This document shows, in pieces, positions 1-6,152 of a DNA stretch of 9,227 nt. The stretch lies in assembly GCA_022566435.1 (NCBI GenBank), contig JADFIX010000085.1, forward strand, positions 1 through 9,227, read 5' to 3'. The notes beneath the pieces were generated by a model. That model was not told where the DNA came from. It did no database searches and saw nothing but the letters and a program-made list of their open reading frames with translations. Source of the DNA: Planctomycetota bacterium (GTDB lineage Bacteria > Planctomycetota > Phycisphaerae > UBA1845). The position numbers and the translations under genes are program-made. Every line of letters begins with the position of its first letter. Positions within the stretch are counted from its first letter, which is position 1.

Positions 1-210
1 GACGATCCGGGCCGATACGGAAGCCTTTATATCATCAGATCCTTCATTCGCCATCTTGTGTTGAACAGACTCAAGAGACTGGCGATCGGTGCCTGGCACG
101 GGTCGTCAGTTCAATTTAATTCGTTCTCGTCCGAAGCCAACCGCCTATTTAAGCGTTCACACCTACTGGGGGAGGCCAGGTCACTCATCTTTCGATCTGC
201 AAAGAAGTAG
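1..210 (+). CDS. Possible C-terminal tail of a gene entering from the left edge (partial)
   Basis: Frame 1 is open from the first base to a TAG at 208-210, giving 69 codons without an internal stop. The reading has a mixed, basic composition (it begins DDPGRYGSLYIIRSF and ends SLIFRSAKK) and no motif I recognise. A stop-free stretch this short can arise by chance in GC-rich DNA, and the codon choice is not strongly biased. A second frame (89-274, GTG start) overlaps it and is equally unsupported. I list it only because it touches the window edge and could be the end of a longer gene. Confidence 0.2.
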   Translation, partial: DDPGRYGSLYIIRSFIRHLVLNRLKRLAIGAWHGSSVQFNSFSSEANRLFKRSHLLGEARSLIFRSAKK

Positions 211-383
211 AGCGGGCATGATTGGCGATACGCATCTGCTGCGCACCGTCCTGGATTACTTCGATGCGGAATGATCCCGGTGACGATGGTTTGGGCCTTG
301 CGCCCGGACGCCTTCAGGAATAGGCTGAATTCTTAGTGAACCGTCTTTGACCGAGCCTTGCCAACGGACTTCTGGCGCGCAAA
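211..383. other. Short non-coding gap
   Basis: I see no convincing promoter, hairpin or RNA gene between the possible partial frame and the coiled-coil gene. The sequence just before the ATG at 384 lacks a recognisable Shine-Dalgarno site. Confidence 0.4.
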
Positions 384-779
384 ATGGCAGGCGAGAGCAA
401 AGGACGGGGGGAGCTATCTGGCGCTTCACTCGAAGAGTTGCAGGCGCGGCGGGCGCAAGCCATGCGCTACGCTGAGGAGGCCGCCAAAGGCGCTGCTGGA
501 GCTCGCCACCAGGCCGGGATGTATGAGCGCGAGGCTCGGAAATGTGAAGCCCAAGCCTACGAAGTAGAAGCAGAGATAAAACGAGCCGAAGCCAAGCATG
601 ACCCGGAGGCCGTGAAACGGCTGCGGCGGCGTGTAGTCGAACTGCGTGCTGGGGCCGCTGAGAACTACCAGAACGCTGACTCGAAGGCGCGTAGAGCGAC
701 GCTTTCCGAGCACCACGCGGCCAACCCCGATTCAGAAGTAATGCGGCTGGTCGCTCTGATCCGAAGGCGTGGCCGATGA
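384..779 (+). CDS. Hypothetical coiled-coil protein, 131 residues
   Basis: The product is rich in Ala, Glu, Arg and Lys, with a heptad-like pattern over residues about 14-105 (for example LEELQARRAQAMRYAEEAAK and YEVEAEIKRAEAKHDPEAVK). This predicts a long, probably dimerising helix. There is no signal peptide, membrane segment or catalytic motif, so it should be cytoplasmic. The C-terminus is very basic (VALIRRRGR). Its TGA overlaps the ATG of the next gene (ATGA at 776-779), an arrangement typical of translational coupling, and that next gene opens like an XRE regulator, so the two may once have formed a small operon. No good ribosome-binding site precedes the ATG at 384, so the start is uncertain. 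I do not recognise a family; charged coiled-coil proteins of this size occur in many settings, including prophages. Confidence 0.5.
   Translation: MAGESKGRGELSGASLEELQARRAQAMRYAEEAAKGAAGARHQAGMYEREARKCEAQAYEVEAEIKRAEAKHDPEAVKRLRRRVVELRAGAAENYQNADSKARRATLSEHHAANPDSEVMRLVALIRRRGR
763..767 (+). promoter_or_regulatory. Ribosome-binding site (GAAGG) for the hybrid gene at 776
   Basis: GAAGG lies 8 bases before the ATG at 776 and inside the end of the coiled-coil gene. It supports the double ATG at 776-781 as the true start of the helix-turn-helix-like portion, and so as a real regulator start rather than random leader. Confidence 0.45.
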
Positions 780-2509
780 TGGATGCCAAGAAAACGCTGG
801 GGGAGATCGTTCTCAAGGCGCGTCTGGCGCAGGGTCTTACCCAGGAGGAGTATGCCGCCCGGTTTGCCAACCCGTACGACGGAGAAATCGCCTTTGTCGA
901 CACCTGGATTACAAGATTGGTGGACTGGCTGGAGGAAACCGGTCGACGGGATGAAACCCTGATCATTGTCGCGGGGGACCACGGCGAAGGTTTTCACGAG
1001 CACGACGAAGCCGAACACGGATTCTTCGTGTACGGAAGTACGATGCGAGTGCCGTTGATTCTTTCGTTCCCGGGCCGGCTCACCACGCCGCAGACCGTAC
1101 CCGTACCGGTAGCACTCGTGGATGTGTTTCCGACCGTCGTCGATCTCTTGGGATGGGAATCCCCGCCGGGTTTGGAAGGAAGGAGTCTTGCGGAGGCCTG
1201 TCGAACGGGAAGTATAGATCCCGTGCCGGTCTATGGAGAATGCGAGTATCCACGGATGAGTTTCGGCTGGGCGGGGCTTCGCTCGTTGACCACCGACCGC
1301 TGGAAATACATTGATGCCCCCCGGGCCGAGCTGTACGACCTTCGCGATGATCCCGGCGAATTGAATAACATCCTGGACACTCGGAAAGACATCGCGGACA
1401 AGATGCGGGCCGCTCTAGTTGACCAGGTCTCTCGCATGAGTCCCGATCGGTACGAGGCGAGGCGTACGACCTTGGACGCCGCGGCGATCGCAAAGCTGGA
1501 AGCACTGGGCTACGTGGCCGCACCGGCAGCTGTGGCGGACTCGACCGATAACACCGCTCTTCGCGATCCCAAAGATATGCACCCGGTCTTCGAGGCGTTT
1601 ACCCGCGCGCTGGGAATGATGAATCATGACGACTTCGAGAAGGCTGCGCAGATCCTGCAAAGACTGAGTACGGAGAGTCCGGAATCCGCGGAGTTTCACA
1701 GCGTGCTGGGGTCCACCTACCTGAAATTGGAGCGCTACGCCGAGGCACAGGCGGCGTTTGAGAAACGCCTGGAAATGGCCGGCCCGAGCCCCCGTCCGCT
1801 CTGCGGGTTGGCAGAGGCCCTTCAGCATCAGAACCGTCTCCAAGAGGCCGTGGTTTTCTACCAACAGACGATCGAGCTATCGGCCGACTGGGAGCCGGCG
1901 CACCGCGAGTTGGGAACGATTCTCTCCAAGATGAGGCAGTTTCCAGGTGCGGAGATTCATTGGCGTCGTTGTGTCGACTTGAGGCCTGGCCACGCCCACT
2001 ATCTAACGAACCTGGGCACCGTACTCCTGGCGCAAAGGCGTCCATCAGAGGCAATTCCGTTTCTGGAAACGGCCCTTCTGGACGAACCCGCCAATGAATT
2101 CGCCCACCGCTCGCTATGGCAATGCTACCGTGCCATAGGTCGACGCGACGACGCCGTACGCGCGCTGCGGGCTGCGAAAAAGGCGTTACCCGGGCCTTCG
2201 CTAATTCAGTGTTCACTAGCGTGGATGCTGGCCACGGCACCCGCGCCGAGCGCAGAGGATACGGAAAACGCCGTGCGATGGGCGCAGGAATGCTGTGAGA
2301 TGCTCCCTGTAAACGTACGGCACTTCGATGCCCTCGCCGCCGCGTACGCCGCTCAGGGCGAATTTGAAAAGGCCGCGGACGTGGCTCGTCAGGCACTGGC
2401 GATGGCCGCCAAAGCGGGTCAGCTCGGCGTGAAGGGCCAGATCGAGGCCCGGCTAGGTTTGTACGAATCCGGTCGTCCGTTTGTAGAAGGAATCGCGCCC
2501 AGGCCATAA
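776..2509 (+). CDS. Hybrid gene: XRE-like N-terminus joined to a truncated sulfatase and a TPR domain
   Basis: The 577-residue product has three parts. Residues 1-30 (LGEIVLKARLAQGLTQEEYA) look like helix 1 and the start of helix 2 of an XRE/Cro helix-turn-helix, but the recognition helix is absent. Residues about 31-245 are the C-terminal half of a type I sulfatase: NPYDGEIAFVD, then LIIVAGDHGEGFHEH with the conserved DHG metal-site segment (D68, H69), EHGFF, RVPLILSFPG, WKYI and ELYDLRDDPGELNN. The LEALGYV linker (241-247) is typical of sulfatases that carry TPRs. Residues about 270-560 hold roughly six to seven TPR hairpins. The N-terminal sulfatase half is missing, including the C/S-x-P/A-x-R nucleophile that becomes formylglycine and the first metal ligands, as is any signal peptide. 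An intact relative would be an exported sulfate ester or alkaline-phosphatase-fold hydrolase. This version should be catalytically dead and cytoplasmic; only the TPR scaffold could still work. A true gene fusion, a decayed gene or an assembly chimera would all look like this. Confidence 0.8.
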   Translation: MMDAKKTLGEIVLKARLAQGLTQEEYAARFANPYDGEIAFVDTWITRLVDWLEETGRRDETLIIVAGDHGEGFHEHDEAEHGFFVYGSTMRVPLILSFPGRLTTPQTVPVPVALVDVFPTVVDLLGWESPPGLEGRSLAEACRTGSIDPVPVYGECEYPRMSFGWAGLRSLTTDRWKYIDAPRAELYDLRDDPGELNNILDTRKDIADKMRAALVDQVSRMSPDRYEARRTTLDAAAIAKLEALGYVAAPAAVADSTDNTALRDPKDMHPVFEAFTRALGMMNHDDFEKAAQILQRLSTESPESAEFHSVLGSTYLKLERYAEAQAAFEKRLEMAGPSPRPLCGLAEALQHQNRLQEAVVFYQQTIELSADWEPAHRELGTILSKMRQFPGAEIHWRRCVDLRPGHAHYLTNLGTVLLAQRRPSEAIPFLETALLDEPANEFAHRSLWQCYRAIGRRDDAVRALRAAKKALPGPSLIQCSLAWMLATAPAPSAEDTENAVRWAQECCEMLPVNVRHFDALAAAYAAQGEFEKAADVARQALAMAAKAGQLGVKGQIEARLGLYESGRPFVEGIAPRP

Positions 2510-2835
2510 GAACCGACTATCGGGACGTCACGTGTGGTGACGGCGTGGGAGCCGAGTTTTAGCCGACTCCGGTCGTTCACCCGGAAGTTTCCACGAGACC
2601 GCAATTTTTCTCGTTGAAAATTCGGTGACATCACTTCGGATCCGCCGACTGTGACGAGACGAAGGGACTATGTGCAGTGCCATTTCATCGCTAACGCTAA
2701 CGGCGGTATGATCGGTCGCTTCACCCGAGCCGAAGCGTTCGCGGAAAAAATGAATTGTAACTTCTTTTTTGGAATTAGTTTACGTAATAGTCGCCAGATT
2801 TTTCACGTTTTTTTTTCTCATTTGCGGTTTTGCCA
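2510..2835. other. Intergenic region with a small hairpin and an AT-rich, T-tract segment
   Basis: No credible gene lies here. A perfect 6-bp hairpin sits at 2526-2542 (CGTCAC/GTGACG, 5-base loop), 17 bases after the TPR gene stop, but no T-run follows, so it is a poor intrinsic terminator. A second 6-bp inverted repeat occurs at 2717-2737 (CGCTTC/GAAGCG). From about 2745 to 2830 the DNA becomes strikingly AT-rich compared with the window, with T6 and T9 runs (the latter at 2808-2816) and the 8-bp palindrome TTACGTAA at 2780-2787. This lies directly upstream of the promoter at 2836 and could serve as an UP-like or bent-DNA element. Confidence 0.5.
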
Positions 2836-2865
2836 TTGAAATGCGATGACCGAATGTGGTATATT
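2836..2865 (+). promoter_or_regulatory. Sigma-70-like promoter with extended -10 for the membrane-protein gene
   Basis: TTGAAA (2836-2841) and TATATT (2860-2865) are separated by 18 bases, and the -10 box is preceded by TGG at 2857-2859, which makes an extended -10 (TGnTATATT). Transcription would start near 2872, only about 16 bases before the GTG at 2888. AT-rich DNA lies just upstream. This is the best promoter I can see in the window. It also excludes the upstream ATG at 2846 as the start codon, since that codon precedes the predicted transcript. Confidence 0.6.
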
Positions 2866-2875
2866 CCGGGAACTC

Positions 2876-2880
2876 AGGAG
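2876..2880 (+). promoter_or_regulatory. Ribosome-binding site AGGAG for the GTG start at 2888
   Basis: AGGAG ends 7 bases before an in-frame GTG at 2888-2890. Together with the promoter just upstream it decides the start: GTG at 2888 rather than the ATG at 2846. Confidence 0.65.
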
Positions 2881-2887
2881 TGGCTTC

Positions 2888-3619
2888 GTGCGGGATATCG
2901 GATTTCGTGCGGGTTTCTTCCGGAGTGCGGAGGGAAGTTTGGTTTACGGGCGAAATAAATCTGAGTCGCACGGGCAGTTGGCAAAGACGTTATGCCTCGC
3001 CCTTGGCCTGGTGATCAGTGCCGGCCTGTCGGTGGCTTCGTGGCAAACGGCAGCGGGGCCGCTGCTGGCATGGGTCGTACTCATTCCGCTGTTGTTGGCG
3101 ACTCGGATATTGACGCCGTCCCGCGCGTTTATCGCCGGTTCGTTCTGGGGTATTTGCCTTTTCCTTTTCTCTGCCCTGTCCAATGGCGCACTCTTCGAGC
3201 CGACTTTGGGTGCGTTGGTTCTCTTGTCGACAATCCCCGCTGCGTACGCTTGGCTCGGTTCTCGCTTGACGCGTCGGTCGGGGTTCAGTCCGCTCATGCT
3301 GGGTCTCGGGTGGGTCGTGGTCGAATTGGCGCTGCAGCCGCTCAGTTTGCAAAACGGCTTGCTGGGCGGCATGTTGGGTCATGCCCTGGTGGTTCGCACA
3401 CTGGGCTACCTTGCGGGCTCGCTCGTGGTGGCGTTTCTCGTGGTCTACGTCAGCGCGTCGGTCATTGAAATGGCGACGGCGGCGGTGGCCGTGCCCGGCG
3501 GTTCGCGTCGTGCGCCGCGGGTCGGTGGCGCCGTATCCAAATGTTCACCAATTGAATTAGCTGCTTTTTCTTTTCAATTTCTCCAGCCCGCACGGGCTCG
3601 CGCGCCACCCACACGCTAA
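2888..3619 (+). CDS. Six-span membrane protein resembling the membrane half of apolipoprotein N-acyltransferase
   Basis: The GTG at 2888 gives 243 residues. Hydrophobic spans are visible at about 31-50, 56-73, 79-97, 107-123, 134-150 and 172-192. The order and local wording (AGPLLAWVVLIPLLLA, then TPSRAFIAGSFWGICLF, then LGWVVVELAL, and LGYLAGSLVVAFLVVYVSA) resemble the N-terminal membrane domain of Lnt, which in full-length proteins carries a periplasmic nitrilase-like domain that acylates lipoproteins. That catalytic domain, with its Glu-Lys-Cys triad, is absent: the protein ends about 50 residues after the last span. It could be a stand-alone membrane relative or a truncated Lnt. The last 25 or so residues (from about 3538) are encoded by DNA of different composition and look unlike a folded domain. 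It lies on the same strand as the IPTL-CTERM gene downstream, but it lacks the Cys-Arg-His pattern expected of an exosortase. The membrane topology is secure; the family is a tentative call. Confidence 0.55.
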   Translation: MRDIGFRAGFFRSAEGSLVYGRNKSESHGQLAKTLCLALGLVISAGLSVASWQTAAGPLLAWVVLIPLLLATRILTPSRAFIAGSFWGICLFLFSALSNGALFEPTLGALVLLSTIPAAYAWLGSRLTRRSGFSPLMLGLGWVVVELALQPLSLQNGLLGGMLGHALVVRTLGYLAGSLVVAFLVVYVSASVIEMATAAVAVPGGSRRAPRVGGAVSKCSPIELAAFSFQFLQPARARAPPTR

Positions 3620-3629
3620 AGTCGGTTTG

Positions 3630-3654
3630 GGGCGATGCATGTACGACATCGCCC
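3630..3654 (+). terminator. Hairpin after the membrane-protein gene, possible weak terminator
   Basis: GGGCGATG (3630-3637) pairs perfectly with CATCGCCC (3647-3654) around a 9-base loop, 10 bases after the TAA at 3617-3619. A T-rich but interrupted stretch follows at about 3657-3671 (TTCGGTTTTCTTTC). The stem is good and the tail mediocre, so it may attenuate rather than fully stop transcription into the next gene. Confidence 0.4.
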
Positions 3655-3881
3655 GCCTTCGGTTTTCTTTCGGGAAAGCGGAGGGATAAGAACGTGCGCT
3701 CTTTCATTCTTAAGTTCTTGGTTTTGTGTTGGGTAGCAAGCTGCCGCGCGACATCGGTTTCTTGAATTCGCCAGTAACCCCAACCCGCTTCGGCGGTCGA
3801 GGTCGCCTCGCGGCGGCGTTTGCAGTCTCTTGTTTTGTCTTGTTGCGAGAAGCACCAGCCTATTGCAACAAATCGTTTCTT

Positions 3882-3886
3882 GGAGG
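3882..3886 (+). promoter_or_regulatory. Ribosome-binding site GGAGG for the IPTL-CTERM gene
   Basis: GGAGG ends 7 bases before the ATG at 3894. It fixes the start there instead of at an in-frame GTG at 3726, which has no such site and would place 56 residues ahead of the signal peptide. Confidence 0.8.
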
Positions 3887-3893
3887 TAAGAGG

Positions 3894-5954
3894 ATGAGAA
3901 TTAATCGTTTAATAGCGGCCGTCGCAATCGTCGGCCTGTTTGTCGTAACGTCAAATGTGTTGGCGTTGGACTTGGTCACCTTCTCAGCAAGGACCGCGCA
4001 ACTGCACGACGGCCCTTTGCCCCCGGGTGACCACAACGGTATCCCGCAGGGCGCCAACACCTGTCCGGCGGACAACGTCGGTCAGCTCAGTGATGGTGAT
4101 ACGATCGTCGGTAGCACGATCGGTTCGTCGGACGACTTCGTGGCCCCGTGCGGTAGCAATCTCGGCGGCCAGGATGAGATTTTCGAGTTCACAGTCGAAT
4201 TTCCAGGTGAGTGGAGCTTCGATTCCTGCACGGTTCCCGCTTGCTGGGACACCACGCTGTCAATTCATGAAGAGACCGGCGGCGGTTGCCCCGGTGATAT
4301 CGTCGCCTGTGACGGCGACGGTTGCAATGTTTGCTACTACGACTCGCTGGTGCAGACGTTCCTGGTGACGTCGTCCACCTACTACCTGATCGTCGACGGC
4401 TGGAGCACGTTTGCCTACGGCGACTTCACGATTTCCGTGTTCTTGGTCGTGCCGGGTTGTCAGAGCGATGCCGACTGTGACGACGGAAGCTTCTGCAACG
4501 GTTCGGAAACCTGCAATACCGCGACCGGCCAGTGCTTTGCCGGCGCCGGTAATCCCTGTTTTACGTATGAGGGTTACACCGCGCCGTGCGACGATGCTTC
4601 TGAATCATGTGTCAAGCTGGACGACTGCTTCATTTGGAAAAACACTGATGTCGGTGCTTACTACGCCCCAGGCATCTGCGGCGATTCGCCGGGCGACGCG
4701 ACATGGGTATTTGATGAAGTCCAGGCTAGCCATCACACCACAGGTGTGCTGGACCACTTCACCACGCCGATTATCGCTCGTTCGACGCCGGACGGCGCTA
4801 GCCCGCTGGGTACCCTCTTCCTGGTGAATTCGGCCCTGTTCACCATTACCCCGGGAACCTGTAACCCGGATGCGGAGATCGCCGGTTCGCAATGTACTGG
4901 CCCCGCGACCGTTGATCCGCAAGGATCGCCGGCCCATGATCTGCCGTGCGGCGGCACGATGCCGGATTTGCCGAACAACTCGGGTGATTTCGCCCGTTGC
5001 GAAGTCGACTTCTTTATCGCCTTCCGCACATCGGAGTTAGGTGCGGGTATGGCGATCGCCGGCGATACGAGAAAACTCGGTGGCCCCGGTGCCTCGGACG
5101 AATTTGGCATCAACGTGATCTGGTTAGAAGACTGCCCGCCCACCGGCTCATACGGACCGGTTGCATTCGGCTGTCCCGGCTGTATCTCGGACTTTGATAA
5201 CGCTGAAGTCTGCGCGAAGCCGGGTGGTTCGTGCTGTGCGACCGATGGATCGTGCTCGCAGACGAGTCAGACCGATTGCGAAGCTGCCGGCGGCACCTTC
5301 GGCGCGACCGGTACGACCAACGGTACCGATGGCGGCTGCGGTGGTGATCCGGACGGTGACGGCGTTGACAACCGTTGCGGCGACAACTGCCCGGATGATG
5401 CGAACCCGGGTCAGGAAGACTGCGATGGCGACGGCTTCGGCGATGTTTGTGATCCCGAAGGTGACAGCGACGGCTCTGATGGCGACGGTGTGTGCCAGGG
5501 CGTCGACAACTGCGAATTCAGCAACAACCCAGGTCAGGAAGACAAAGACGGCGACGGAGTGGGCGATGCCTGCGATCCCTGCCCGAACTCGAATCCCGAC
5601 GATGCGGACAACGACGGCGTCTGTGATGACGTCGACATTTGCCTTGGCTTCGATGACAACGACGACGGCGACGGCGACGGTGTGCCGGGTAACGGCGACT
5701 GTGTCGCACTCGGCGGCGAGAGTTGCGACTGCTGCTTGGATGCCGACGATGGTGAAGCTGGTGCGTTGGGTGATGACGACGGTGACGGCGTCCGCAACTG
5801 CAACGACAAGTGCAACGGTGTCGACGATGCCGTGTTCGGTCCCGAGTGTGATGGCAAGATCCCGACCGTCTCCGAGTGGGGCTTGGTCGTTCTGGCCTTG
5901 CTGCTGTTGGTGGCCGGTAAGGTCTACTTCGGTCGTCGCAAGGAACTCGCCTAA
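3894..5954 (+). CDS. Secreted, cell-envelope-anchored protein with thrombospondin type 3 repeats and an IPTL-CTERM tail
   Basis: The 686-residue product starts with a clear signal peptide (MRINRLIAAVAIVGLFVV, likely cleaved after SNVLA near residue 25). Residues about 92-185 form a beta-rich domain resembling the pre-peptidase C-terminal or CUB-like type (DEIFEFTVEF ... YYLIVDGW). A Cys-rich CQSDADCDDGSFCNG module follows at about 189-222, then a second globular region. A GGSCCATDGSCS Cys-rich module lies at about 443-483. Residues about 485-640 are thrombospondin type 3 repeats (DPDGDGVDNRC, DCDGDGFGDVC, DKDGDGVGDAC), which bind calcium in known relatives. The C-terminus is IPTVSEWG (656-663), a hydrophobic span and RRKELA: an IPTL-CTERM signal, a type proposed to be recognised by exosortase H. 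The protein is inferred to be exported, held by the tail and then processed at the surface. No catalytic motif is seen, so an adhesive or structural role is the likeliest reading. A strong terminator follows 35 bases after the stop. Confidence 0.85.
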   Translation: MRINRLIAAVAIVGLFVVTSNVLALDLVTFSARTAQLHDGPLPPGDHNGIPQGANTCPADNVGQLSDGDTIVGSTIGSSDDFVAPCGSNLGGQDEIFEFTVEFPGEWSFDSCTVPACWDTTLSIHEETGGGCPGDIVACDGDGCNVCYYDSLVQTFLVTSSTYYLIVDGWSTFAYGDFTISVFLVVPGCQSDADCDDGSFCNGSETCNTATGQCFAGAGNPCFTYEGYTAPCDDASESCVKLDDCFIWKNTDVGAYYAPGICGDSPGDATWVFDEVQASHHTTGVLDHFTTPIIARSTPDGASPLGTLFLVNSALFTITPGTCNPDAEIAGSQCTGPATVDPQGSPAHDLPCGGTMPDLPNNSGDFARCEVDFFIAFRTSELGAGMAIAGDTRKLGGPGASDEFGINVIWLEDCPPTGSYGPVAFGCPGCISDFDNAEVCAKPGGSCCATDGSCSQTSQTDCEAAGGTFGATGTTNGTDGGCGGDPDGDGVDNRCGDNCPDDANPGQEDCDGDGFGDVCDPEGDSDGSDGDGVCQGVDNCEFSNNPGQEDKDGDGVGDACDPCPNSNPDDADNDGVCDDVDICLGFDDNDDGDGDGVPGNGDCVALGGESCDCCLDADDGEAGALGDDDGDGVRNCNDKCNGVDDAVFGPECDGKIPTVSEWGLVVLALLLLVAGKVYFGRRKELA
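5346..5800 (+). repeat. Asp-Gly-rich thrombospondin type 3 coding repeats
   Basis: This segment of the IPTL-CTERM gene is built from short imperfect repeats of GAC/GAT and GGC/GGT codons encoding DxDxDGxxD calcium-loop units interspersed with Cys. The low-complexity triplet pattern keeps several alternative frames open on both strands, which accounts for the long antisense and out-of-frame open stretches over 5161-6183. It is also a likely site for slippage and for assembly errors. Confidence 0.75.
5859..5951 (+). other. IPTL-CTERM sorting signal coding region
   Basis: Codons for IPTVSEWG are followed by about 17 hydrophobic residues (LVVLALLLLVAGKVYF) and the basic end GRRKELA. This tripartite layout is that of exosortase sorting tails, and IPTLxxWG is the variant assigned to exosortase H (XrtH). 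No exosortase gene is encoded within the window, so the sorting enzyme must lie elsewhere. Confidence 0.85.
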
Positions 5955-5989
5955 GTCGAGTTTCTTGGGTTGACTTATTTCTAAAACCC

Positions 5990-6041
5990 GCGGCCCGCGA
6001 GAGGGGACTTACAAACGTCCCCTCTCGTGGCCGCCTTTTTT
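5990..6041 (+). terminator. Strong rho-independent terminator of the IPTL-CTERM gene
   Basis: The inner stem CGAGAGGGGAC (5998-6008) pairs with GTCCCCTCTCG (6017-6027) over 11 bp with an 8-base loop. An outer stem GCGGCC (5990-5995) pairs with GGCCGC (6029-6034) across a small internal bulge. One base later comes a run of six T (6036-6041). It begins 35 bases after the stop codon. Confidence 0.92.
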
Positions 6042-6112
6042 GGGCTTGTCGATGGGTCGCAAGAAGCGGCCGGTCATAGGCCCCTGAATTACGACGGGGA
6101 AACTGGCATCCC
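6042..6112 (+). other. Spacer between tandem terminators, possible small structured RNA
   Basis: This 71-base stretch has no reading frame worth calling. It can form a small stem at 6045-6063 (CTTG...CAAG with an inner CGA/TCG) and another pairing CCCC (6081-6084) with GGGG (6096-6099). With the following terminator it could be the body of a short non-coding RNA, but I see no promoter for it and recognise no RNA family. Confidence 0.2.
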
Positions 6113-6150
6113 ACCGCCTGCGGCTCCTTGAGACCGCAGGCGGTTTTTGT
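6113..6150 (+). terminator. Second rho-independent terminator
   Basis: ACCGCCTGCGG (6113-6123) pairs with CCGCAGGCGGT (6134-6144) over 11 perfect base pairs around a 10-base loop, followed by TTTTTGTTT. The T-run is on the right, so it acts on plus-strand transcripts. It lies about 70 bases beyond the first terminator, with no gene between, and so is either a fail-safe stop or the 3' end of a small RNA. Confidence 0.88.
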
Positions 6151-6152
6151 TT

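Noticed and set aside
89..274. 61-codon open frame near the left edge
   Set aside because: It has a GTG start without a ribosome-binding site, no recognisable motif, and overlaps another open frame of equal weakness.
256..966. Minus-strand open frame of 236 codons across the coiled-coil gene and hybrid start
   Set aside because: Its translation has no recognisable domain and overlaps two plus-strand genes with better evidence.
1599..2507. Long minus-strand open frame (302 codons) opposite the TPR region
   Set aside because: It lies wholly antisense to a well-supported TPR coding region and is rich in Arg, Pro and Ser with no domain, as expected of a GC-rich shadow frame.
2651..2839. 62-codon open frame in the AT-rich gap
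   Set aside because: It spans T-tract DNA giving Phe/His-rich residues, has no ribosome-binding site, and is better explained as non-coding upstream DNA.
2888..3619. Exosortase identity for the six-span membrane protein beside the IPTL-CTERM gene
   Set aside because: The conserved Cys, Arg and His residues of exosortases, embedded in their characteristic segments, are not seen; the Lnt membrane-domain resemblance is better.
3726..3893. N-terminal extension of the IPTL-CTERM gene from a GTG at 3726
   Set aside because: The ATG at 3894 has a perfectly placed GGAGG and starts a textbook signal peptide; the extension would bury it behind 56 residues.
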